Part shown: positions 35,096 through 48,250 of the stretch, in pieces | Numbering within the stretch: position 1 is the stretch's first letter | Layout of the letters: every line of letters begins with the position of its first letter | Notes under the pieces: generated by a model | What the model was told of the DNA's origin: nothing | The model's input: only the letters and a program-made list of their open reading frames with translations | Database searches by the model: none | Program-made: the position numbers and the translations under genes | Source of the DNA: Artemisia argyi | Lineage: Eukaryota > Streptophyta > Magnoliopsida > Asterales > Asteraceae | Direction: 5' to 3' | Assembly (NCBI GenBank): GCA_030686995.1 | Contig: CM060704.1 | Span: 115,236,042-115,300,041 of the forward strand | DNA length: 64,000 nucleotides

Positions 35096-37848
35096 ATTCT
35101 TTTCCTCTAAAAAGAAAATTTTCGTCCACGAAAATTAAAGTCGCATAGGTTAAACGGAGGCGTAGAAATTCACAATAGAATGACAACAAATAACCTCACG
35201 CTCGGGGAGTCCTTGCAATAGAATCTTCACAAACAGAAATTTTTCTCTTGACTCGATCCTGACAGATAGGATAGCCCCAGGCTCTCCACAGAACAAAAAT
35301 CGTAACAAATCTGATCCAACAAATGCGAAACAAATACGTAGCAGATGACAGATGATAGATGAAATCTTACAAGGAGATACACAAAACACATATTCCTATT
35401 AGACCAAACGGAGCTAGCACTAAATGATAAATCTTCACCAACTCCTATCGAATACTAAACGAACAAAAGAATTTGCCAAAGTCGGAAGAGTATAAATCAA
35501 ATCTTCAAACGTAAAAAAAAAGTCCCATAAAGAGATGGATAACAACTTCGTACCAACGATCACAATCACCATTCAGAGTATCAAGACGCATCAAGAGGCA
35601 TAACCGAATAGGTTGAATAATCGTACGAATAGGAACGAATCAAGATCTGACGCGTCGTGAACCAAAAGCTTCCTCAATGCCAAAACATCAAACTCTTCTG
35701 TACTTCTCTGAAAATGTGAACTAAAACGTGATTCCCTGTCACGATCATCGTACGTGCGCTGTGTAACTTGAAAATCTATCGAGAGGCTCTGTTGATCTTC
35801 CCAGCAAGTCATCTTAGTCGATGCTCCACTGCAACCCTACTTGTGTTGTCCTTCCTCCTGTGCGTGAAAATCTCCGATGTAGTCACCACCGTCTTCATAC
35901 TATCTCGTCCAGCTCCTACTTCAAGACTCTATGCATATTAGTACAACTAAGATGAATAGAGTTGATAGAACTGTGTGCTTCACTTTAGAACTGCTTCCTT
36001 CCATCTTCTAATATAGCTAATCTTCTACTGTCTTGCTCCTGAGCTTCTTCATGGCTGCCACAGTTCACTCTCAATTCATGCGTCGTTCACCTGCTACTGT
36101 GCTAGTTGAGATGATGCATAACCAAATTCTTCCCGTGTTGCATAAGGACATTATTAAGTCTCCTGTTGAAGTAGGAACAAATCTCTTTCCAACTCTACCA
36201 AATTCTTCTCTCGTTCTTCCTCCCACCAAAGTTACTCTTCTAAAATATCACATAGAGCTTCTTCTAACTAGAAATATCAACACAAAATACGAAGATGATC
36301 CTCGTGTTTCTCTTTTGTCCCTGAACACACCAATGTGCCATACTATGACAATTTGTCCAAATATTCATGAAAGACACAATTTATCAAATTCATAGGAATA
36401 GTCGGAGCAGTAGCCAATACAATTGGCATCACAATGCTCATAGAGGTCATAACGAATATCAAAAAGAAATTATAGGAAAATCTCGCTCCTTTACACGAAA
36501 CATGATACGATTTAGCTTCCATAATTCAACCCATAACTTCATGTTATCCTCATTCTTCTCCCCGAATAAAATAAAAGCACATCAAAGATATACACTTGCA
36601 CAGATAAAACCACTTCCTAGAACCTGGCTGTTCAATTCTTTCCCTTCCACTGATGTCATTCACAACGGAGTTCCAAAATTAAGCAAACGTCACTCTCTTA
36701 TATGGATAAAGTTCCCGAATCAACTAACTTACTGTTCTCAGGCACTTCTCAAAATATCCTATGATCCCAATAAGTTCAAGTTATATGATGTAACTATTAT
36801 CACGTTGGCCAGGCGTCATAATACTTGCATCATATACACATGCCTTTATTGCAATCACATTCTACCTTGAGTCGTGACAAAAAGAATTTCTTATAACCAG
36901 ATTAAAACGACTTCATACTCAGATCGTAATCTTGGTAGTTCAATAAGGAATACGTCGCGAACAGCTTCAACCGACCAAAGAACTCTCGACGTGAGTTTCA
37001 TCAAACGAAGTATCTTCACAACCGCAAGGGATTAACGTACGAGTTTTCATAACAAAGATGATCATAATTGTTTACCAGGTTGGGAATCATGGTACGGAAT
37101 CTCGAGTTCTCAAATCGCCAAAGATGACAAATATAATATGACAGTTGGTAGCATCACAGTGCTTAGTCAATAATTCCATATTCAGAATAATATTGAATCA
37201 AACATTCTCAACGGAAACAAATTAGCAGAACGAACTCATCTTCAAATATCTTCAGAGCGCATCGAACTATTCGGATACTCGTGATGGATAATCACAAGAT
37301 TTCTTGTAAAGATAGAATAGGTAGGGCAAAAACCAATAAGGTAGAAGGAATCTTAATATGCTTATCAAAAGCAAGAGAAACTGCAGAATGCGTCGAACAC
37401 ATCAGATTCATACATACGCGAATTCTCTGAATGAACGGAAAGGCATCTAAATGAATGACAATGAATAAGGATTGAAGTTCAAAAGAAAGTGATAATCCTC
37501 ATAAAGTGAACTTATAAGGCATTACTACGAAGTCTCAAAGCATTCTAAATTTATGTTGCTTATCTTGATAAATCTTCTAAATCTCTGGAACAAATGATCT
37601 TTTAAAGGCTTAACTAAAAGCAGAGACATAAATCAGAGTGATGCGGAATCAAGATAACTAACTAACGCCATATCATATGATCTACCCAATCCTCACCGGT
37701 CATAATTAAAGTTCCTAAGGGGATAAACCTAAAGCAAATCCTTCCAAGGTTAATCCATAAGCTCCTAGTGTGTAAACCTAAGGGTCCAAATCTTCACAGG
37801 TCATAATTTATGTACTACAAGTCGCAGCCTGAGCTCTGATACCATAAT
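35096..37848 (-). other. Element A interior, no recognisable coding capacity
   Basis: Next to the 3' LTR the minus strand has a PPT-like AGAGGAAAAGAAT (35096-35110), preceded by TTTTCGTGGACGAAAATT (about 35117-35135). A TTTCG-GGACGAAA motif at this place is a hallmark of Tekay/Del chromoviruses. The longest frames (120-167 codons) match nothing I recognise. Confidence 0.65.
37831..37844 (-). other. Primer-binding site of element A
   Basis: The minus strand reads TGGTATCAGAGCTC four bases inside the LTR at 37849. This is complementary to the 3' end of plant initiator tRNA-Met, and it sets the orientation of A. Confidence 0.88.
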
Positions 37849-40800
37849 TGTAACACCCCAACCCGACAAGGGTCAAAATGTCACATTATGGTGGCATATC
37901 AGAACATACAACGCAAGCGGAAGACTTATAACATACAGTTACAAAGGATATTCTAAAGATTACAAAGGAAATACTAACTCTATATAATAATGAGAATACA
38001 AAGCTAAACAAAATCTAATCGAATCCAAGTCCAAGTCTAATCCAAGTGTCAAAGGCTTCTAATCATTGGGGTAGTCCACTAACGCTCCTATGCACTCTTC
38101 ACCCAAACCCAGCTTCCAACCTAAAACCTGCCGCAGGAAAAGAAATGCGGCTGAGCTTAAAAAGCCCAGTGAACAGATATATAACAAAACGAATAATCGG
38201 AACGTATAAAAGTATAAGAAAAGAAATCATAAGCTCCTGCTGAAACGAACATCATCTGTCAAATGCAAAAGAGATCAACGATAACTGAACAAATATCATA
38301 AGTCAAATGAATAATGAGTACAAAGAGTCAAGTGATAATATGAATCATATAGTAACCAGAATCAAAGAGCACGTATCAACAAAGGCTTGTCTAACGAGAT
38401 ACTCGAATAGACACAAGAAACATAGGAAAGCGACGAGCCAACCTAACGAGATACTCGAATAGATCTAATCACATAATCACATATCCGTCAATTCATAGGG
38501 TATACATAGAGTAGCTAGCTCCAATGTACCAGACGTGAAAGGGGTACAAGGCACGTACAGCCAGTCACAAAATCAAATCATATCATATCATATCAAACAT
38601 ACCTAGGATGCATCCATACGCCCCCCACATACATATATCCAAAGTGGCCAAGTGATCACAAATCATATCATAAACAGACGGGGATGCCGGGGACTAATCA
38701 CACCGCCCCAGATAGTGTCATGCCATTGGTGCCTCAATGACACGCCCATGGTACCTCCATGAGTAGACTAAAAACTTGGGCATTAGAACAGAACATATTA
38801 GAACAAACAAAGCAAAGCTATCCATAACAAAATGCTCCCAGAGCATGACATAACAGAATGCTCCCAGAGCATAATATAACAGAATCTCGCAATCAATAAT
38901 CATAATCAAAGTGGATAGCAAATCAGAATCAAATCAGAGGTATCATAGCAAAGGCTCATATCAAATGAATCATATCATAGCAAACGAATCAAAATCAAAG
39001 GATCGAAAAGTCATGAGATCGGAACCCTTACTGAGAAAGGGTAGAATATCTGTACCTTAAACCGCAAGTGCAAACACATCAGAAGACATAAAGATCGAAA
39101 GTTACTCATTCTTCAGCGAATCTACACGAATTAATTATCGTCTTATTATTAATACTTATTCTAAATCAGATTGCTCATTTTAGTCGGTTTTCCATTTTTA
39201 ATAACTTTCTATTTTTAACAGGTTTTCTAAATTAGTAAGTTTCCAATCTCAGTAGGTTTCCCGAAATAATAATTTAATACTTTAAGATTCTAATTGACAA
39301 TTAAATAAACTTAAAGGTTAATAATGACAATTATCATAGTTTAGGGTTTAATATGTCATTTTAGTAAGTTTAGGGTTCAAATGTGTAAACCACCAAAGTT
39401 TAGGGTTAGAAGTGTAAATTGAGGTTTACTTGTAGTCTTCTTGAATACGTATTTAAGATATATGCATGCGTGTCTCAAAAATTTTCCAACTAAATATTTT
39501 AATTTGTTCAGTAAGAAAGAGTGCAAGACCAAGCTTTACATTAATATTAATACACACGTTACACCAGCAATGCATGTTTTTCTATCCTATATACTTGACA
39601 CAAAATACGCCCCACATTTGAGCAACTCAAGACCATTACTCTAATCCATTTAAAAATCAGATTATGACATGTTCAAAATGCTCTTTTACCATTCAAATGA
39701 CACACCCAGAATACTACTCGACATGGTAAAATAACGAGGCACACACCTTTCAACGAGACCAAAACGATCCTATGTCTACCCCTTTTACAAGTCTGGTAAT
39801 TATCACACACTTTCATAAGTCCAATACGCAACACACATGTATGCTAAACAGCCCTTCATGATCGACATGATGCATACACACACATTATACGACACATGAC
39901 CTGATTCCTTAACCAAACCGAGACTACGTTTTATATTCTTTTCAAACAGTTTTGCACACAAGACTTATACCTTATGTGACTATGTGAGTAACTAAAATTT
40001 ACATGCAACCCACTATTCAACAGCAGCTTAGCGAGACAATTACATGAAATAACAAAACTCCAACAGACCTATCCTTCGACTCTTTTAGACTCGATATACA
40101 CACCCGTACATACCCACATGAAACACACACATGCACGTTTCTAGCCTTAAGTAATCATGCTCGCATGTTATACACACAACACAGTTTACGAACCAAACTT
40201 AAATAACGTAACGAAACATGCACGCCCCATTCTTTATTCGCTCAGGTTTGTTCCAAGTTCTCATACATATTTTAGAGATTATATAATCGTCCTAACGTCC
40301 CGATCAAAACGTAAAACATAACAGATTGAAAGCTCTCAAAACAGAATCACATGTTGATGTATATGTAATAAAGTTTTCATGATATATAAGAGTTCGTATT
40401 GTGGACCATGTCAAAAGCGTATATAACCTATTCAAACGTTTCTGAAAATATGTATATCAACATATTCAAACATTTTCAAAACATAAGATAAGGTCGACGT
40501 ATGCGTTTCGTAACTTATGATTTTAAGCGACAAATATTTCAATCGTATACCCATTTTAATGCTCCCACAATCTTTTTGGATTCAGTTTCGAGTGTTCATG
40601 CATATGTATATATATATTTTATGTGTCGAATTCAGTGAAACACAAGGATGTTTCGAGGGATACCTTAGAAGGAATAAAAAGGAAATCGAATCAGGGAACA
40701 ATTAACAAAATAACAGCACCGCGATCACGCCAATGCTTCTACCATTACCCATGTATGATCATCAATACGAGCACACCGAACTACCATGATCACTATCTTT

Positions 40801-41257
40801 CTATGCCTCCCTGTACCATTCTTCTTGTGATCGAAATAGGGGAGAAATAATCCAAGCCGCCACTTTTGTTGCCTAGGTTTCGATAGGTGAAAGTGATTGT
40901 GAAATATTGTTGGAGAAAATGAAGATGAAAATGTGTAGATATACGGGTGTGTTAGGCCGAGTATACAGGGAGGTCAAAGATCAGATTTTGATTTTAAATT
41001 CACAATGCATCTTATTCCCTTTTTAAAATCTCCACATGTTAGGTACAAATTTTAAATAATTTTGGTCTACTTGGTAATATTTATGGCGTTTTATATTTTA
41101 GTTAGGGACCAAATGGGTGTCGAATTATAGTATAGCTTAGGTTTTAGGTTAAATATTTTGTAGTTTAAAGTTATAACGTTTTGTTACTTATGTTTTATAC
41201 GGGTTCAAAAGTTCAAAGCTATAACCGATTTTAGAAACGTATTTTTAGGGTTTTACA
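37849..41257 (-). repeat. Element A 5' LTR (minus orientation)
   Basis: 3,409 bp partner of 31687-35095. Differences are mostly single transitions, for example near 38031, 38092 and 38435. Confidence 0.92.
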
Positions 41258-42131
41258 AAAACTATGAGAAATATTTGGTAATGTAATTTTAGCGCCAAAT
41301 TTAAATTTTTTTACAACATTTAGGAGTGAAACTTTAACCATAGCAAGCGTCTTATGGATAGGAGATTGTATGACTAGCACAAAACCGTACTTTCAGAAAA
41401 ATTTTCCACCCAAATATGCGAGGTTCGCCTTTAGATTTGATAGGAAAAGCATTTACTATTAGTGCTTATGAGTGTACCGGTAGCATCTAGATTCTAGAAC
41501 TTGCGTTAGTGATGCATCCCGAGACCGCTAGTGAGACTACATTCGTGTAGTAGGATTTACTACATGATAAGAGACATTAGGATCACCCTTGTGTTAAACC
41601 CGTGTTATAATTACTTGACCATTTAAGTCATACTACTTGGCTAGTTAAGTCAACTAATTTTTCCCACACCCTTAGCGTTGTACTCATTTTTAGTACACGA
41701 AACCCCTAGTACACCCCTCCGAGCCTATCTTTTCGTTTCTAACTTTAAGCATCTTACTTAAAGGAAGAATTTGTTACAACCCACTTAAATGTACACCCAA
41801 AATCGCCTTAGCCTTCCGTGTATGCACTCATCTTTAGTGCATTATTGTTATTTGTTAAACCCTTAGTTAATTGTCTAATTGATTACATGATTGCTAAGTC
41901 GAGTCATATCCTTGTACATATTGTTTTGGGACGATTGGGACTCATGGGTAAAGTACTAATCTTATGGAGTAATGGGGAAGAACATCATTATATTTCCCCC
42001 ATATGTGCGTTAATCTTAAAAGTACTCCAAGTGTTTTGATTTTCTTGATTCGAGTCATTAGATTAGTTTATTGTAAAGTATGTAAAATTCAAGTGTAAGG
42101 GGAATGTTCATCCCCTATGATGTAATATTTT

Positions 42132-42153
42132 GGATGGTAGGGTAAGAGTGTAT

Positions 42154-42189
<36 letters not shown>

Positions 42190-42215
42190 GAAAAAAAACA
42201 TACGGACTACCATCC
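42132..42215 (+). other. Genomic poly(A) tract closed by an inverted repeat (element B)
   Basis: GGATGGTAG (42132-42140) and CTACCATCC (42207-42215) enclose a run of about 33 A, with an inner GTATG/CATAC pair, as in element D at 11531-11634. The A-rich loops differ while the stem arms are identical. Confidence 0.6.
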
Positions 42216-42749
42216 CGTTTCATTCTATGTTCATTTTATGTTTTTGTTAATTTTCATTTATTAGCTTAAGTCGAGTCTAGTCTTGGCTTAGCAACGCCAT
42301 ATTGTACATGTAATTAACCAAGATTGTTAACTCGCCACCTGTAAAGACTGCCTATATCCAACAAAACCGTGTATTTCATATCCCTACACCTAACGTTACA
42401 ACCCTTTAAAAGACCTCTTTGATAGTTTATCCTAGGTGCTTACGCCATGTGGTGGAGGTTTGATCCTTTCCCAAGCCTATGGTAATCTATTTTGCTATGA
42501 CAGGTAGTGAGAGATATCTTCCGTTTCCATATTGTAATTTATACTTTATTACACCCGAGAGATGTGAGTATCTAAACACTATTTGTGAGGTGCTTGTGTA
42601 TGACCTCCGTGCTTGTCTTTGGTCTTTAGTGGAATGATTATTTGTTGTAATTACTTTTATATTAGTGTTAAATGACCCCTAACTTGTATTTTGATTAGAA
42701 TAAAAGCGCATTTGCTTGAGGACAAGCAAATCTCAAGTGTAAGGGTATA

Positions 42750-44159
42750 TGATGAGGCGAAAAATGATCCATTTTTAGGGGGTCATTTAAGCCCGGAATT
42801 GAATTTATTTGATCAAATATTGCCCTAAATCGTTCCTTTTATGATTTTAGGTACTTTGGGAGTGAAATCTGGAAAAGGAAGCAATTCGGACGTTTTTGGA
42901 GCATAAAAGTGAAGAAAACGCCAAAGACTTAATTTTCCATGCTGGGAACAGTGTGTGACGGCGTCAAGAAGACTTTCCTGACGGCGTCAAGAGTAAAGAT
43001 CATGACGACCCAGTACAGAAATGAAGGCGTCACAAAGTAGAGTGTCAAGAGTTAAATGTGTGACGGCCTGCAAAAGTGGACTACATGACGGCGTCAAATG
43101 TAGATCAAAGCAGTCCGAAGATTATTTTGGCGGCAAGATGACGGCGTCACCCATTTGTTCTTGACGCTTTCAGCCTCTAATATCTATATATAGTTTTCTA
43201 ATTTTCATTCATTAGGAGGAACAAGTTTGGAGAAACCCTAAGGCCGAACCATATACGTATTTTACAGGTTTTTCAAGGGTTTTCAGCCCTTGAACCCTTA
43301 CATGTGCTATTGAGATAAGTGTTCTTTTAATTCAATCAATATGTCTATGTGTTGGTTGTCTATATCTTGTGCTTGTCTTGATTCCACCATGTTAGGCTAG
43401 ATCTATCTTGTGTTTGCTTAGATCTAATGAAACCTAGATGTTAATTATGTGTTGATTACTTGTTTATGGTTGTAATGGATGAATGATTTCAATGTTAAGC
43501 TTAAGAAAACTGGCAGATCTCCAATTGGTAACATGCTTGAACGTCTTAGGAAACATGAACCGATGTGTACTAGGTTTTATTGGTTGTATTTAATGCATGA
43601 GTAAATTCTAATGATCCCATGTTAGGAGCTTCTTAGCCGGCTCAACATAGGAGTGAAGTAGGCACTCATAGGATTGGGGAGTTAAGTACGCCACCCCATG
43701 AATGGTATTAAGGAATACAATCCGTCATCTACGCAACTATAACAAGTAATTAACGTGTAAAAGATATCTAGGGAGTAGTGAAATCTAAGTAAACACATTT
43801 CTCCACTTATTGCTTACAACTTTAGTTTAATATAGTTTAATTTCATTTTTAGTATTTTATTTTGATTGCATCTTAGTATTGGGTTAGTTGACTAGCAACT
43901 AATTCCGCCCAAATCCTTCAAACCCGAGATTTTTACTTGCTTTCTAAAAAATATAAAAATACAAAAAGAATCATCCCTCATCTCTAGACTTAATCTTTAG
44001 GTTTTCTAATCCTAGTGACACTATTCCTAGCTGAACGATCAATCCCCCGGTACTTGTCATTATACTATACTACATCGATCAGGTACACTGCCTGGTGGGG
44101 GTTGTAAGCTTCTCAAGATCCCTTGAGAGGTAAAGCTTGGTGCAACCCTACGCACATCA
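42750..44159 (+). repeat. Element B 3' LTR
   Basis: 1,410 bp, preceded by CAAGTGTAAGGGTATA. The palindrome array starts at 42956; its last member has decayed to TGACGCTTTCA (about 43162). Confidence 0.92.
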
Positions 44160-44164
44160 AGTAT

Positions 44165-47100
44165 CTTGCAGATGGGATCGAGAATGTGAGGGATGTAGCA
44201 TATTTCTTTGCTTGTGTGTTGCCGTGCTGTAAGAACTCCAAGTCGATGTTGAAGAAGAATCTGAACGGAATCCTTGGTTCCCCCGGCTTTTCGACCAATG
44301 GCAGAGGCTTGGTCCAATCGGAATAGTACGGCCCTTTGTGCTTCGAGGTAAGATCAATGTTGGATTCGGGATTGATCCAATCAGTATTATTTGACATTAT
44401 ACGGGCAATGTTTTCCAAATGATACTCGAGCTTGGCTGTATTGGCAAAATGATCTTTTAGAAGATTAAACGCAACATTCTTAACCCTTCTTAGCTCCTTC
44501 TTGCTCATTTATTTTACCCGATAATCTCTTTGTAGTAGCTGAGCATACTCCACGGTTCTACCATCAAGAGGTTCTTGATTTTCAGCAAGTGGAGGTTGAG
44601 CTTTAACCATCTCATTAAACCATGTGTTAGCCGTGTTGTCGTTGTCCAGCCATGTAACAACTCTTGGTTGTTTACGTCTTTTGGTACCTTTGCTGGTTGA
44701 GGAAGGTCCTGGTTTATCTTGTGGCTGTTTGCTCTTTTTCTCTCTTTTGCTAGTTGCTGACAGTTTGGGTCTATCATGCGGTTGCGGATCAGGTTGCTAA
44801 AAGTCATCTCCACCTGTGTACTCGACGTGATCTTGGCCCTTCGGACCTGCTTTAGTTGCTTTCGGTTGTTGAGAGTTTTCTGTTGTGCTTGGAGGAATGA
44901 CAGATTCTTGATGTTGAGAGGATGAACCCTCGACATTCTTTTGTTTCCTTACCTAAGAGTTTGGATCTTTGTCATCATCTTCTCTTGGATGTTTCTGCTT
45001 ATTAGCATTTGCCTTGCAAGATTCCTTGGAAATGCTGACTCGTACAACATCACAGAGTGCTTGTTCTTCCGAGCCAGTGTTGTTTTAGCTGCTAACTTAC
45101 AAAACAACTGAACTTGCAAGTCTTCCATGGAGAGTTCTTGAGGCGGTGAAGGGGCTTTGCCGGCCTTGAGAGTAAACGAAGTAGATGTGATAACTTTCTT
45201 GACCGCATGCTCAACAATTTTGTAGAGTTGATCTCTCATTGGCTTGAGCAATTCTTTCAACTCATTGGTCAGGTGCTCATCCATGTACTTGTTTGCTTGT
45301 GTGATTAGAGTTTCTTCCATGTCTTCTTGCACTTCTTTGGACAAGTACGTATCAACCTTGAGCTTCAAGTCTTGAACATCTATCATCTGATTCGTCAACC
45401 CAGTAACCAGACTTGCAAGTGAGTCAACTTTCTCTTCAAGTTCATTGCGTTTCTTCTCACGAGCAATCTTGACCGCCTTCTTTAACTTAATGGATGCTTG
45501 TGTAAGTAGAGGACTGGTAGGCTTCTTGATTGATTTGTCTGATGGTTTAGTTGTCGATGTTGGTTGTGTTGCTTGAGGTGATAACTGAGATGATTCTTGA
45601 AATGTGGAAGTGTCTTTGTCATCTACTTTAGGTTATTCGGATTTGTGTGTTGCTTTTTCACTTAGCCTCTTTTCTTCAGCCATCTTGGCTTCTTGTCAAT
45701 TCTTTTCATCTCTGCTAACTTTGATGCTTCTTCTTGTCTTGACACCTCTTCTAATCTTTTCTGTTTAGCAAGCTTAGCATCTTCTTCTTCTTTTAACCTT
45801 AACTCTTCAGCTATCCTTGCTTCTTCTTCTTCTTCTCTCAATCTCTTTATCTCTTCTTCTTGAGCCTTTTCCTTCTCAGAAATTTCTTCAGCAGTCATCT
45901 TTGGTTCATCATCAGTAATCATGTGGTCATCCTCTTCCTCTTCATCTTCTTCTGAAGCCGTATGCATCTCTTCATCTTCAGGTGTTTTTTCTGGTGGTTT
46001 GAAGACGACAAGAGCAATGCTAGATTCGGTTTGCTTACTGGGTTGATTAACCAGATCAGAGACTGGTTCTTTAGGAGCAGTGACCTCACCGGGTCGATTA
46101 ACCAAAAGAGTTTGGTGACATTGCTGGAACCCCCTGTCTCGCTGGGTTGATTAACCAGAGGTGGTGGAGGTTGATTTGCTTCAAAAGTATCGATATGACT
46201 GTGGAGGATTCCCAACTTAAGAGTTCTTTCATTTTCTCCTTCGACAGATAATCCAAAGTCCATCTGGATATCTTCTTGTTGTTGTTGCTCTTCTGACATC
46301 GGCTCCTTCATATTTCTTTTCCTCAACCTTTCTTCTTCCAATTTTGAGTCTTCTTCAGTCAGAGGTCTTGTCAGTAATCTTTCGTTGATTGCTTCAGTTG
46401 GGTCTTCAGAGTTGGCATAAAAGTCGTCAATTTCTTGGTCCTATTCTTAATAAGACTTGTCGCGATCATCAACTTGAGTATCCTTAGCAAAAGCCTCCCT
46501 ATATACCGGTTGATCATCAGACTCAGTTTCAGAATCTGATGGTTGGGGAGAAGGTGTTGGAGTAGGTTCAGGAGCTGGTGTTGGCTTCTTTGCAGGTACT
46601 CTCCACTTTATGGCTCTAGGATGAGGAGGCTTCTTATTAGTTTTGGAAGAGCTTTCACTACTTCCTGATTTGCCTCCTTTCTTGCCCTTTTTCTGCATAG
46701 AGGAAGGTAGAGGCTCTTCATCTAAGAATCTATCTTTGCCTTCTTTAAGAGCTTGAACGTAGTACTTGTACTAGTGTCTACTCTCTTGACTTGCCTGAGA
46801 GTAGGCTCATTCTTGACTGTATGCTTTTCCTCATCATCAAGCCTTTTAGGAATGTCATCAAACTCATCAAGTAGGTTGTGGATGATTAATTTGATTAAGC
46901 GTACAAAAGGGATCTTGTTAGATTTGTATTGTATGTGGTAAACTAGATCTTTCCAAATTATTCTACCATAGTCAATTTGTTTGACATTGACCATGCGCCA
47001 AAATAGCTTAAGATGAGTCAACTTGGGGTGCTCGTGTCCACTATCTCTGCCTGATAATGACTTGGAAATGAGAATGTACAAGGTTCTTCATGGCTGTTGG

Positions 47101-47573
47101 AGATACCTTATGTTGACCCTGGAGTGTGTGGTGACTGCCCCTTCTGACTCATCATACCCAATATCTCTTAGGAAAGTGAGTATTTCTTCTTCATTCGGAG
47201 CAAGATGATATTCTTTGTTTGGAGCTAGATCTAGTAGAAGAAGAACATATCGTAGAGATTCGATATCAACAATGACTTGACGCTTGTGTAGCGTGCAAGT
47301 GAAAGATTCTTTACTGAGATCGAGTTGGATAGTGTGCCAGAATTGGTGAATACAAAAAATAGCAATAGGAGCAGACTTAGTGAGCATTGGCTTGTAAGGA
47401 TGACGAAGAAGAGCATCCACAACAACTAAGCATGAGGATTCATTGCACGTGATCCTGTTGAAATCTACTCATAGATTATTCTTTCCAATGATTTTGTTGT
47501 AGTCGACAGGAATGGTTTCTTCCCATGTGAGTTTTTATTCAGGTTGTTGTGCAATATTTGCTTGTTCAGCCAT
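44165..47573 (-). pseudogene. Env-like ORF of Sirevirus-like copia, N-terminal and middle part
   Basis: Reading starts at ATG 47573 (MAEQANIAQQ) and continues through FWHTIQLDLSKESFTCTLH, then HPKLTHLKLFWRMVNVKQID and IIWKDLVYHI. Next come a Pro/Ser/Lys-rich stretch, a long Glu/Lys coiled-coil (about 45662-46105), a second helical region (44949-45398) and, next to the insertion, PGEPRIPFRFFFNIDLEFL. Several stops and frameshifts break it (for example in-frame TAA codons soon after the ATG). I recognise it as the third ORF downstream of pol in Asteraceae Sirevirus-like elements. The element B insertion ends it at 44165; the rest is at 27360-28130. Confidence 0.72.
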
Positions 47574-47859
47574 CTGAAATGTTCAAAAACACAAACACAA
47601 ACATTGCAACAATTTACTTGGTTAGCATGAGTGCTCTAGTGTGGTCTATGGATATGAATTATGTTTTGTTTTGATCAGTGGAATAATTGTTCTAAGTCAC
47701 ATTGAGGTTTCTCATTTGTAAAGTTGTTATTTGTTTAAGTGTGAGTTTATCAAATGAATTTGAGCATACAAACAACATTACATCCATTATTCATTCAACA
47801 CAATTGCATTTTGAGACAAAACAACACTTAACAAATTTTACAAATAAAACAGTTCATTT

Positions 47860-48250
47860 TACGCGTAAGGCAGAATTTTACGCGAAACTTTTGATCTTAT
47901 GCGTAAGATTGCATCTTAAGCAGAAGACAGGTCCTTATGCGAAAGTTCCAAACTTATGCGCAAGATGTGAATTTTACGCATAAGAATATATATTTATGCG
48001 TAAGGGATAAACCTTATGCATAAGATATAAACTTAAGCGTAAAGCTTGACATCTCTTGCGTAAGGCAAAAACTTTCGCGTATGACATGTCTTATGCGTAA
48101 GATAGAATCTTATGCGTAAGAATCATGTGTTAAGCGTAAAGCACGCTTATGCGTAAACAATATCTTATCTAAATATTGTTTTTCCACTGTCGAATCTTAT
48201 GCGTAAGATGAGTAATGTTATGCGTAAGATGAACTGTTTATGCGTAAACC
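47860..48250. repeat. Array of TTATGCGTAAG-like motifs
   Basis: About nineteen copies of TTATGCGTAAG and variants (TTACGCGTAAG, TTAAGCGTAAA, TTATGCATAAG) lie in 390 bp, spaced mostly 17-25 bp. The core is close to self-complementary, TTACGCGTAA being a perfect palindrome. It sits about 290-680 bp upstream of the env-like ATG on the minus strand, in the spacer after pol. Confidence 0.8.

Larger units (their letters stand above)
31687..41257 (-). mobile_element. Element A: non-autonomous LTR element with 3.4 kb LTRs, nested in B
   Basis: On the minus strand it runs TGTAAAACCC...GGGTGTTACA. The target duplication is AAAAC (31682-31686 and 41258-41262). The uninterrupted site survives in element D as GTAATAAAACTAAGAGAAA (about 8331 and 9129). 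The LTRs are both 3,409 bp and differ at only a few tens of places, so insertion is recent. The primer site and PPT show minus orientation. The 2.75 kb interior encodes no Gag or Pol. Confidence 0.93.
28131..44159 (+). mobile_element. Element B: gag-less relative of D, holding element A
   Basis: LTRs of 1,410 bp each (28131-29540 and 42750-44159) are flanked by AGTAT (28126-28130 and 44160-44164). Without the nested insertion the element is about 6.45 kb. Its only ORF is the protease-like protein at 29723. The internal 3' part is collinear with D (single copy of the block duplicated in D, poly(A) foldback, TTGAGGACAAGCAAA and the PPT). It is non-autonomous, lacking both gag and pol. Confidence 0.92.

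Noticed and set aside
36033..36870. Two overlapping plus-strand ORFs in the interior of element A
   Set aside because: They run against the element's orientation, overlap out of frame and resemble no known protein.
41818..42039. A 73-codon hydrophobic ORF present in both B and D (11216-11437) with only two residue changes
   Set aside because: The surrounding non-coding DNA is equally similar between the two elements, so conservation of the frame is explained by recent common origin.
45662..46105. Stand-alone coiled-coil protein gene (Glu/Lys-rich)
   Set aside because: It sits in order within the broken env-like ORF of the minus-strand copia and is best read as its middle section.
47860..48250. 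CRISPR-like array
   Set aside because: The repeats are short, variable and irregularly spaced, no cas genes exist, and the context is a plant retrotransposon.
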